From Firmicutes bacterium UBA5389 (GTDB lineage: Bacteria > Bacillota > DTU025), in NCBI GenBank assembly GCA_002409965.1, contig DHON01000100.1, forward strand, positions 1-12,564: a stretch of DNA of 12,564 nt. Direction: 5' to 3'. A program made the position numbers and the translations under genes. Each line of letters begins with the position of its first letter. The first letter of the stretch is position 1. The notes beneath the pieces were generated by a model, which saw only the letters and a list, made by a program, of their open reading frames with translations, did not search any database and was not told the DNA's origin. Below are positions 6,213 through 12,564 of the stretch, piece after piece.

Positions 6213-7106
6213 CTAGAACGAAAAGCCCAGCGACAGCCAGTGGGAGTCGGGCAACTCCGCGTGAAACTGGTATGCGTAATCCACGCGGAAGCTTCCTAGC
6301 GCAAACCCCGCGCCGGCTGTGAAGCCGTACTGCTTATCGGCGTTCATGGTTGCGCCGGCCCGAGCAGCGAACGCATCGATGATCTGGTACTCCGCGCCCA
6401 CGCGGCCGGTGGAGTGCGTAACATCGTAATCGGCCGCCACGGTGAGCCCGCGGAGCGGCCTGAGCGATAGGCCCAGAACGTACCATGGATCGAACTTGTC
6501 CTCGTGGCCGCTTTGGAACTTCACTGTCCCCAGCAGGTTCCGGGCCACGGCGCCCACCTTGAACCCATCGAGGTAAGGCATGGTGATGAGCGCGCCTATG
6601 TCGCCGGTTGCGCCGAAACCTCGGTTGACCTCGGCGTCCTGTGCGTAGAGCTTGATCGCCCCTCCCAGGGCGAACGGCCCGAAGGCGTGCGCGTATCCGC
6701 CCGCAAGCGCGCCCTCGCGGTACCCGAACTCGCCAGTGGGGTTGCCGTACTCGTCAGTGCCTGGAGCTGTCGACATCAGCCCAAACACGGCCGCGCCCAC
6801 GTTCTTCTGAGCATAGCCGACGCCTAGGTAGTTGCCGGCCCCCAACAGAGTCGAGTACATCGAGGTCGCATTGTGCCCCTCGATCAGAGCCAAGCCTGCC
6901 GGGTTGTAGTAGATCGCGTTGGCATCATCGGCAACGGCCACGAAGGCCCCGCCCATGCCGAGCGCTCGGGCGCCCATACCCACGTCGAAGAGCACCGCAG
7001 TGCCTACGGGATCTCCTCCCGATTGCGCCGAGGCGGCCGGCGCAGCGGCGAGCACGATCACCGTTAGGGCCACCATGACCAACCAGTTGGCGTGTTTCGT
7101 CTTCAT
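6213..7106 (-). CDS. PorV/UPF0164-family outer-membrane beta-barrel protein
   Basis: A 297-residue precursor with a clear signal peptide: basic start MKTKH, hydrophobic core VMVALTVIVLAAA and a likely cut after ASA at residue ~27. The mature part opens with the family signature VGMGARALGMGGAFVAVADDANAIYYNPAGLALI, seen in PorV/PorQ and UPF0164 proteins, then alternating beta-strand sequence, ending in Phe (LSLGFSF), a typical barrel-assembly signal. In Bacteroidota PorV shuttles type IX cargo; other relatives have no proven role. The start at 7106 overlaps the stop of the subtilase gene (ATGA) and has GGGGGTGAG upstream, so translation is probably coupled. A longer frame to 7184 lies inside the subtilase gene and lacks a signal peptide at its start. 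I infer that it anchors or exports the subtilase. Confidence 0.85.
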   Translation of the reverse strand: MKTKHANWLVMVALTVIVLAAAPAASAQSGGDPVGTAVLFDVGMGARALGMGGAFVAVADDANAIYYNPAGLALIEGHNATSMYSTLLGAGNYLGVGYAQKNVGAAVFGLMSTAPGTDEYGNPTGEFGYREGALAGGYAHAFGPFALGGAIKLYAQDAEVNRGFGATGDIGALITMPYLDGFKVGAVARNLLGTVKFQSGHEDKFDPWYVLGLSLRPLRGLTVAADYDVTHSTGRVGAEYQIIDAFAARAGATMNADKQYGFTAGAGFALGSFRVDYAYQFHAELPDSHWLSLGFSF

Positions 7107-10100
7107 TCGCTCACCCCCTGTTGGCGGCTGATGACAAGCCGCATGATGTTGGTCTTCACTCCATCGGCAGTAACCATGTAGCACAAGTAGAGGCCATTGG
7201 CCAAAGGCTTGCCGGCGTTGTTCACCAGATACCAGTCCAAGTAGGTCTGACCACTTTCTATTTTCTGTGAAAACACCAGTCGGCCGGCGATGTCGTAGAT
7301 GTACAGATTTGCCTCGCCGGAGGCATTGATGTAGAAGTTGATCACATCGGACGCGGGGTTCGGGCCTGCTGCAAACTGGTTGCTTCCCACCACAGACACG
7401 ATGAACTCATCGCCCACATCGCAGGCTGAGAACCCATCGGGCTTCGCCGCGATCACGCGGATCATGTACGGGCCGCTGCGGCTGAGCTTTGTGAGATCCC
7501 ATGCGTAGGTGCCATCGTTGGCCTCGCCGGACGCCAATGCGATCCAGGCGGATCCGCCATCGGTGGAATACTGGATGTCTATCGATAGCTCTTCGCCGAT
7601 GGGATCGGTCGCCTCCCACCAGACGACGGTAGCTCCGGTGCATGTCTGGCCGGCCAGCGGCCTGATCACCGTGACCATTGGCCTTTCGAGCCATGCCAAC
7701 ACCTTGGCAAGCAAGCTCCCGGCGTCGATAGCGGGACCATCGTCTAGCGATCCGACTGCCCCGGAACCGGAGGGTTCCTCAGCCGGTTCAAGCGGGAAAG
7801 CCTCGAATGCCACGGCCATGAACACCAGCCGGTGGCCACTGCACCCGTACCTCAGCGCGCACGGCAAGCCGCCGTCATTGAGCAGAATCGCCTTGGCGTC
7901 CTCGGATACCTCCAGGCTGTCCGTCCAGTCGTCGAAGCCGGGAGGGAATCCGAGATAGATCATCATCCCATCGGTGATGGGATCGTCGTCCACACCTTCA
8001 ACCCAGGCGGTCCCGACGTCATGCTCGACTCCTGTTACGTGCAGCACATCGCGGGCGAACGCGCTCCCGCTGGGCAGGCCGAACATGACCTCCTGTCCTA
8101 CGAGGAACAGTGCGCCGCCTTTGTCCAGGTAGTCAGCCACAGCCAGCTGCTCGGCCTCGTCCAGCCCGCCAAGCTCGCCGCAGTTCCAGACGACGCGAAA
8201 CCGCTCCAGACCGGCCTTCGCGCCATTTATGCCATCCGCGCCGCCCATCACGAGCTCAGGCGAGACCGCAACGTAGTCTTGCCGAATGGCGTCGAAGGCG
8301 GCGAAGAAATGCTCCTCAGTGTCGCCGTCTGAATCGTCATCGTCCACGAACACGACTCCGCCCGGATTGCTCACAGTCACCGCGATGAGCGCCTTCGTCG
8401 ACTCGCCGCGGGCATCTTCCACAGTGAGCAGGCCGCCGTACACGCCGGGTTCGTCGAAGGCGATTCTGGCCGTCTTGCCCACTACCGAATCGTCTATGCT
8501 GTCGAACTCCCAGACGTAGATCAGCGCATCTCCATCGGCATCGTGGGCCTGAGCAGTGAACGTGATCGTCTCGTTCACTTGCGCGAAGTAGAGATCGGCC
8601 TCAGCCGCATCGATGGCCGGCGGGATGTTTATCTCGCCCATCAGGTAGTCGTAGATCTTGGCAAGGAAGTACGTGGAGTTGTTCGGGTCGGGGTTGATCG
8701 GATCGCCCTCCTCGACCGGCTCGAACCGCGGAATCTCCTCCCAAGGAACGGTGGTGAAGACCACTCGGTCCCTTTCGCTCGCGTAGCGCAGCGCCGGCCA
8801 TATCTCCACCTCGTAGTCCTCGTTCTTCAGTATGGGCTTGGCGTTGAGGTCGGGCCAGACGGCGTCCTCCAGACCGAGGCCCAGTTGCCCCGTGATCGAC
8901 ATTCCATCGGTGATGAGGTCGCCATCGATGCCGTCCCACTGCCCCATCGGGACGTTGCCCACATAGTCCCACACACGCAGGCAGCGCTGAGCGAACGGAG
9001 TCAGATAGCCCAGATCGCGGAGATAGTCGGGCGAGATCATCAGCAGCCTGCCGCCGTTATCCAGGAACCGAGCGAGGAACTCCTCCTGCTCGGGAAGCAG
9101 GGTGTCGTTCCACGAGCGCGATGTGTTCCACGCGAGCAGCCTGTCGTTGAAGCTGTCCGGCAGGCAAAGGGGGCGCCTGGCGTCGACCACAACGCAGTTC
9201 AGCCCGGCCGTCTCGCAGGACCACTGGAAAAGCTCGTCGAAGGCGAACCCGCCATCGTCGTCAATGTAGACGATGGTCCCTGGATCAGCCACGACAATCT
9301 GCATCGGCCATGTCGACTCTACGCCGGCACTGAGGACGTGGAAACACGCCAGGTAGGCGCCTTCCTCGCTGTATGTGTGAGATGCGTTGTACGAATAGAC
9401 GTACTCTGAGCCATCGCCGAAGGACCACCAGCACTCCGCTACGGCGGCCGGATCCTCGACTGTCGCCGAGAAGCTGATAGCAAGCGGCGCTGGCCCAAAC
9501 GCCATGTCCGCGCAGGCGGTCTCGATCACTACGGGGAACGCCATCTTGACCGCGTTAGCCACGTTGAGTCTGCCGCCGGAGGTCATCTTGCCGGCTAATC
9601 CAGGGGTCCTGTCCACCGACATCAGCAGTATGTCATGAATCGTCAGCTCTCCATCGACCCAACCCTCTGCGCCATGGTAGAGGGGTATGTGCGGGAACTG
9701 AGCCGATACGAGGGCCGCCGCCCCCGACACGTGTGGAGTGGCCATGGATGTGCCGGCCATCCACGCCAGCTTATTCCCGGGAACGCTGGACAGAACCCAG
9801 TAGCCCGGCGCCGCCAGGTCGACTGTTTCCAGGCCATAGCAGGAGAAGCCGGCCAGGTCGTCGTTCCAGTCGGAAGCCGCCACAGACACGATGTTGGGAA
9901 GATCATAAGACGACGGATAGTGAGGAGACACATCCGTGTTCTCCGCGGAGTTCCCGGCTGAAGCGATGAACAGCATCCCTGAGTTCGCGATTGCTTCCTT
10001 GAGCGGCGTGCTCTCCCCGCCGCCGCCCCAGGAGTTGCTGGCGATCTTCGCGCCCATCATAGACGCGTAGTTGACTGCATCAATCGCGTCCCAGGTCGAT

Positions 10101-11026
10101 CCGCTCCGTCCGTGGATGAACTTGCACGACATGATCTGTGCCTTCCATGCCACTCCCGCGACTGCGTAGGCGTTGTCGCCCTCACCGCCTATGGTGCCGG
10201 CGCAGTGAGTTGCATGCCTGTCGGCGGTTGGATCGTCGAACACAGTGTTGTCGTTGTTCGCGAAGTCCCAACCATACACATCGTCGATGAAGCCGTTGCC
10301 GTCATCATCGATGCCGTTATCAGGCACTTCACCGGGATTTCGCCAGATGTTGTTTGTAAGGTCGTAGTGACTGACATCGATGCCCGTGTCGATCACCGCT
10401 ACCAGCACCGACGAAGCATCAGTGCGCACGCCCCAGGCCTCCGGCGCGCTGATATCGCATCCTGCAATGCCTTTCTCCCAGAATACGCCGGGGTAGAAAT
10501 CCTGCCCGGTGTTTTCCATACCCCATAGGCGCCAGAAAAGAGGGTCGTTCGGAATCGCGGGAGCATCTGGATACCACAGGTAGTTGGGCTCTGCATACTC
10601 GATGAACTCCTTGGCCCCGTATGCCATAGCAGCCTCGTCCACAGTCATGCTCGCCGGGACTCCCACCAGGAACACTTCGGCGCCTGGGCCGATGCAGGTG
10701 GAGTCCAGGATCTCAGCGCCCATCCGCGCGCAGAACGCACCGAGCTTATCGACCACGGATTCAGCGCTCGCGCCGGCGACTATGGGTGCCTGCTTGATCT
10801 TGACTATGATCTGGCCATCGACATACTCCGGCGCCGGACTTTGCCTGTGGACCGGCACAACCTCCGAATCTGCGAATGCTGTCGGCACAGACGGCAAATG
10901 CAGCAAATCCGGCGCCATGCTGCCAATCGCGCCCGCATGGCAGATGAGCGACAGCGCGAGAAATGTGAAAGCGAATGCTGCCACAGCTGCGATTGGCGCG
11001 CGTCTCCGAGCTCTGGTCTTCAACAC
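7103..11026 (-). CDS. Secreted multidomain subtilisin-like (S8) serine protease with C-terminal sorting domain
   Basis: A 1307-residue exported protease. GTG 11026 is chosen because GAGGGGGG stands seven bases upstream and a signal peptide follows at once (KTRARRR, then hydrophobic to ~residue 35); the longer ATG frame to 11119 puts 31 polar residues before it. Domains: propeptide ~67-155 (DGQIIVKIK), S8 catalytic ~185-495 with D213 (VAVIDTGID), H271 (HATHCAG, Ala in place of the usual Gly), N359 (SAGNS) and S427 (GTSMATPHVSG). Then PKD-like ~505-580, unknown module A ~584-795, PKD-like ~802-886, module B ~888-1112 (a diverged copy of A), an Ig-like domain ~1117-1212 and a FlgD/type IX type A-like domain ~1220-1301 (GPNPASDVINFYI...). 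DDDGNG stretches suggest calcium binding. Likely an extracellular or surface protease, co-translated with the PorV-like gene. Its protein substrate is unknown. Confidence 0.92.
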   Translation of the reverse strand: MLKTRARRRAPIAAVAAFAFTFLALSLICHAGAIGSMAPDLLHLPSVPTAFADSEVVPVHRQSPAPEYVDGQIIVKIKQAPIVAGASAESVVDKLGAFCARMGAEILDSTCIGPGAEVFLVGVPASMTVDEAAMAYGAKEFIEYAEPNYLWYPDAPAIPNDPLFWRLWGMENTGQDFYPGVFWEKGIAGCDISAPEAWGVRTDASSVLVAVIDTGIDVSHYDLTNNIWRNPGEVPDNGIDDDGNGFIDDVYGWDFANNDNTVFDDPTADRHATHCAGTIGGEGDNAYAVAGVAWKAQIMSCKFIHGRSGSTWDAIDAVNYASMMGAKIASNSWGGGGESTPLKEAIANSGMLFIASAGNSAENTDVSPHYPSSYDLPNIVSVAASDWNDDLAGFSCYGLETVDLAAPGYWVLSSVPGNKLAWMAGTSMATPHVSGAAALVSAQFPHIPLYHGAEGWVDGELTIHDILLMSVDRTPGLAGKMTSGGRLNVANAVKMAFPVVIETACADMAFGPAPLAISFSATVEDPAAVAECWWSFGDGSEYVYSYNASHTYSEEGAYLACFHVLSAGVESTWPMQIVVADPGTIVYIDDDGGFAFDELFQWSCETAGLNCVVVDARRPLCLPDSFNDRLLAWNTSRSWNDTLLPEQEEFLARFLDNGGRLLMISPDYLRDLGYLTPFAQRCLRVWDYVGNVPMGQWDGIDGDLITDGMSITGQLGLGLEDAVWPDLNAKPILKNEDYEVEIWPALRYASERDRVVFTTVPWEEIPRFEPVEEGDPINPDPNNSTYFLAKIYDYLMGEINIPPAIDAAEADLYFAQVNETITFTAQAHDADGDALIYVWEFDSIDDSVVGKTARIAFDEPGVYGGLLTVEDARGESTKALIAVTVSNPGGVVFVDDDDSDGDTEEHFFAAFDAIRQDYVAVSPELVMGGADGINGAKAGLERFRVVWNCGELGGLDEAEQLAVADYLDKGGALFLVGQEVMFGLPSGSAFARDVLHVTGVEHDVGTAWVEGVDDDPITDGMMIYLGFPPGFDDWTDSLEVSEDAKAILLNDGGLPCALRYGCSGHRLVFMAVAFEAFPLEPAEEPSGSGAVGSLDDGPAIDAGSLLAKVLAWLERPMVTVIRPLAGQTCTGATVVWWEATDPIGEELSIDIQYSTDGGSAWIALASGEANDGTYAWDLTKLSRSGPYMIRVIAAKPDGFSACDVGDEFIVSVVGSNQFAAGPNPASDVINFYINASGEANLYIYDIAGRLVFSQKIESGQTYLDWYLVNNAGKPLANGLYLCYMVTADGVKTNIMRLVISRQQGVSE

Positions 11027-11040
11027 ATTTGTCCCCCCTC

Positions 11041-11088
11041 GCGGATTATTGAGTCTTGGGAAACCGGTGAAGTCGGCATCACCTCCGC
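11041..11088 (-). promoter_or_regulatory. Structured leader just before the subtilase SD
   Basis: On the minus strand GCGGA+GGTGA (11088..11079) pairs with TCACC (11070..11066) and TCCGC (11045..11041), giving a two-part stem with a 20-nt side bulge. A TGCAG/CTGCA hairpin (11104-11118) precedes it. It ends three bases before the G-rich ribosome site. No known riboswitch class fitted by eye. Confidence 0.3.
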
Positions 11089-11174
11089 ATGTCGCAGTCG
11101 TAATGCAGTCCGTCTGCACATCATCGACGCATCGGCAGCGTATTGAGACACATCAGGATTTCAACACATCCATG

Positions 11175-11202
11175 ACATTACCTTCCATAAATGTCGGTAC
11201 AA
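11175..11202 (-). promoter_or_regulatory. Candidate promoter for subtilase-PorV operon
   Basis: TTGTAC (11202..11197) and TAATGT (11180..11175) on the minus strand, 16 bp apart. A GACATT/AATGTC inverted repeat (11174-11179 with 11190-11195) overlaps the -10 side and could be an operator. Only moderate matches to consensus. Confidence 0.35.
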
Positions 11203-11424
11203 TACTGGCTTGTGCCGCAGGATGTGGCGCGATTGCTCCAAAATCGCGACCAGATACACTGGAGCGCAACACTTGGTGTAGCCATCGGCTGTATCGCGAT
11301 TCTTCGGTTCGGGTGTTGGATTGTGTCGAGGATCGCCGCCAGCAGGCTGTGTGTTGACCAAGACCAAAGTCGTGCGACCCGCAGGTTGGAAGGTCCGTAG
11401 ATCCTTAGGCGGAAAACCCGCGGC
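11203..11424. other. Divergent intergenic region
   Basis: No supported gene. Contains a perfect 7-bp inverted repeat CGCGATT/AATCGCG with a 7-nt loop (11228-11248), and a further TCGCGATT at about 11296, which could be binding sites or remnants. Open frames here have no SD and no recognisable products. Confidence 0.4.
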
Positions 11425-11453
11425 TTGCCTCTATATGCTATGAATGCTATTAT
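11425..11453 (+). promoter_or_regulatory. Candidate promoter for the methyltransferase gene
   Basis: TTGCCT (11425-11430) and TATTAT (11448-11453) with a 17-bp spacer in a locally A/T-rich stretch. It would give a leader of about 150 nt before the methyltransferase start. No gene was recognised within that leader. Confidence 0.45.
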
Positions 11454-11612
11454 ATTGATATGGGGAGCCGCCGCGAATCCTAGCATCTTTGCCCAACGCG
11501 TTCATGCAACACCTCGGCTAAGGCGGTTCATGATAGAATAGTTCATAGACAGTTGTGTGCTCGGTGAGTTCACCGGCCAAGCATCTACTTGTCTGGAGGA
11601 TTGATCCAAGCC

Positions 11613-12564
11613 AATGGAGCAAGACTGCAATTGCGTTTGCGAACCTGCCGGACTGCTGTCAGCTGCAACCAACGCCACAGCGAACAAGATACTGGATGAG
11701 GACCGCCAGTGCCACGATTGGTACCGGTTTGTGTTGTCGTTCCCGCCGCATCTTGTGCGCGACTACATCGACCGATTTGGCCTGACGCCGCAAGACACTG
11801 TACTGGATCCGTTCTGCGGAACCGGCACAACGCTTGTCGAGTGCAAAAAGCAGGGCATCGCCAGCGTTGGGCTGGAAGCTAACCCGCTCGTCTGTTTCGC
11901 GGCGAAGACCAAGGTGGACTGGAGTCCCGACCCTGACGGACTGCTCAAACACGCCCGCTCTGTAGCGGACGCGACTCTGGAGGCGCTGGCTCAGGATGGG
12001 ATTGAGGATACTCCTATGCTGGTTGGGTCATGTGCGATGCCCCGGAACATGAGGGCTCTCGCCGGCGAACAGCAGGCACTACTGCTGAAGAACAGCATCA
12101 GCCCGCTACCTCTTCACAAGACGCTCATCCTGCGTGATGCAATACAGGATGGGCACGACACTCCGTATTACAACCACGAATTGTCGGCGCTCGCCAAAGC
12201 CCTGGTTTTCTCCATCGGCAATCTGCACTTCGGTCCCGAGGTCGGTGTGCGCGATGTCAAAGCCGATAGCCCGGTGGTGGCCCCGTGGCTGCAGGAGGTC
12301 CGCAATGTCTCCGATGACCTTTGCACGCTCCAACATGTGTCGGGTGGGCCGTCTACAGTGCTGCTAGGCGACTCCCGTGACATATTGGAGGAAATTGAGG
12401 ATAGTTCCATCAGCGCAGTCATTACTTCGCCGCCGTACCCCAACGAGAAAGACTACACGCGCACCACCCGACTGGAGTCCGTGATCCTTGGCTTCATGTC
12501 GTCTAGGGAAGACCTGCGCGCCTTGAACCTCCCACGACTGAAGTCGCGGGATTCCTGCTTCATC
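11613..12564 (+). CDS. DNA amino-methyltransferase, 3' end interrupted by IS end
   Basis: An S-adenosylmethionine-dependent DNA methyltransferase of the N4-cytosine/N6-adenine type. Visible motifs: WYRFVLSFPPHLVRDYI (residues 36-52), the AdoMet motif DPFCGTGTT (65-73), and the catalytic TSPPYPNEKDYTRTTRLE (271-288). SPPY favours N4-cytosine. The order AdoMet then catalytic loop, ~200 residues apart, leaves room for a long insert that may help in target recognition. The ATG at 11613 is the only start: an in-frame TGA lies 12 bases upstream; GGAGG at 11595 is 13 bases away, rather far. The N-terminus is Cys-rich (CNCVCE). Family likeness ends at EDLRA (residue 303); from 12523 the frame reads into an IS right end, so the C-terminal part is lost or lies beyond the element. 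No restriction gene is in view. Confidence 0.8.
12523..12564 (-). mobile_element. Right end of an IS200/IS605-family (TnpB-type) element, partial
   Basis: Read on the minus strand from the window edge: a frame ending MKQESRDFSRG, which resembles TnpB C-termini; a hairpin at 12550..12531 (CCC/GGG, one mismatch, CGAC/GTCG, 4-nt loop); then AGGTTCAA, where methyltransferase sequence resumes. The hairpin core equals that at 98-109. If the pre-insertion site carried ATCAA (TTGAT on the minus strand), the host gene would have read DLRAI(K/N), which fits the methyltransferase family as I remember it. Most of the element lies outside the window. Confidence 0.6.
12531..12550 (-). repeat. Subterminal hairpin of the right IS end
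   Basis: A 9-position palindrome with a single mismatch and a TGAA loop on the plus strand, eight bases inside the inferred element boundary. It shares 12 identical core bases with the left-end hairpin near position 100. Confidence 0.7.

Noticed and set aside
11041..11088. Fluoride riboswitch (GGTGATG...TTCACC in the subtilase leader)
   Set aside because: The required second CTGATG element and pseudoknot partners are absent and the gene context is wrong.
11041..11120. Cyclic-di-GMP (GEMM) riboswitch
   Set aside because: The conserved GCAAACC, GACGCAAAGCC and GGUAGGUAGC segments are not present.
10584..11357. Long plus-strand open frame of 257 codons
   Set aside because: Antisense to the subtilase start and signal peptide; no SD and no family resemblance.
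11440..11541. Short plus-strand frame of 33 codons starting MNAIILIW
   Set aside because: Its ATG lies between the -35 and -10 of the candidate promoter and it has no SD.

Overview
The window looks like a chromosomal segment, possibly a whole contig, from a diderm bacterium that I cannot place precisely. Two things point to an outer membrane: a PorV/UPF0164-type beta-barrel gene, and a secreted subtilase with a FlgD/type IX-like C-terminal sorting domain. Shine-Dalgarno (SD) sites are strong (AGGAGG or GGAGG about 8 nt before the start). Uma2 nucleases and a DUF3795 remnant suggest a deep-branching Bacillota-like, Armatimonadota-like or similar lineage. This placement is inference from gene families only.

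Layout. Positions 1-130 look like the left end of an IS200/IS605 (TnpB-type) element, sitting right after a TTGAT motif in a truncated transglutaminase-like gene (128-256, -). Next come a PLP-dependent methionine gamma-lyase-like enzyme (439-1629, -) and the 5' relic of a group II intron ending in the first ~15 codons of its maturase (about 1785-2153, -). They are followed by a gene of unknown function (2494-2922, -), a DUF3795 Cys-rich gene with an in-frame UGA (3268-3516, -) and a 2-hydroxyacid dehydrogenase of the phosphoglycerate dehydrogenase type (3521-4486, -). Diverging from it behind a near-consensus sigma70 promoter are two tandem Uma2 genes (4676-6161, +), the first fused to a helix-turn-helix (HTH). 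A long shared hairpin terminator (6152-6196) separates them from a convergent two-gene unit: a 1307-residue multidomain subtilase (7103-11026, -) coupled by an ATGA overlap to a PorV-like protein (6213-7106, -). After a 586-bp divergent intergenic region, a DNA amino-methyltransferase gene (11613 onward, +) is apparently interrupted near 12523 by the right end of an IS200/IS605-type element.

How the parts fit. The only convincing functional pair is subtilase plus PorV-like protein: co-translated, one exported with a sorting domain, the other an outer-membrane protein of a family that includes the type IX shuttle PorV. The Uma2 pair is a recent duplication with patchy identity. The rest are independent metabolic genes among decayed mobile DNA: two IS ends sharing a 12-nt hairpin core, one group II intron relic and three broken genes. 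I saw no rRNA, no complete tRNA and no CRISPR array. I did not find a clear new multi-gene system; the subtilase/PorV pair, the repeated module inside the subtilase, and the DUF3795 UGA deserve most attention.
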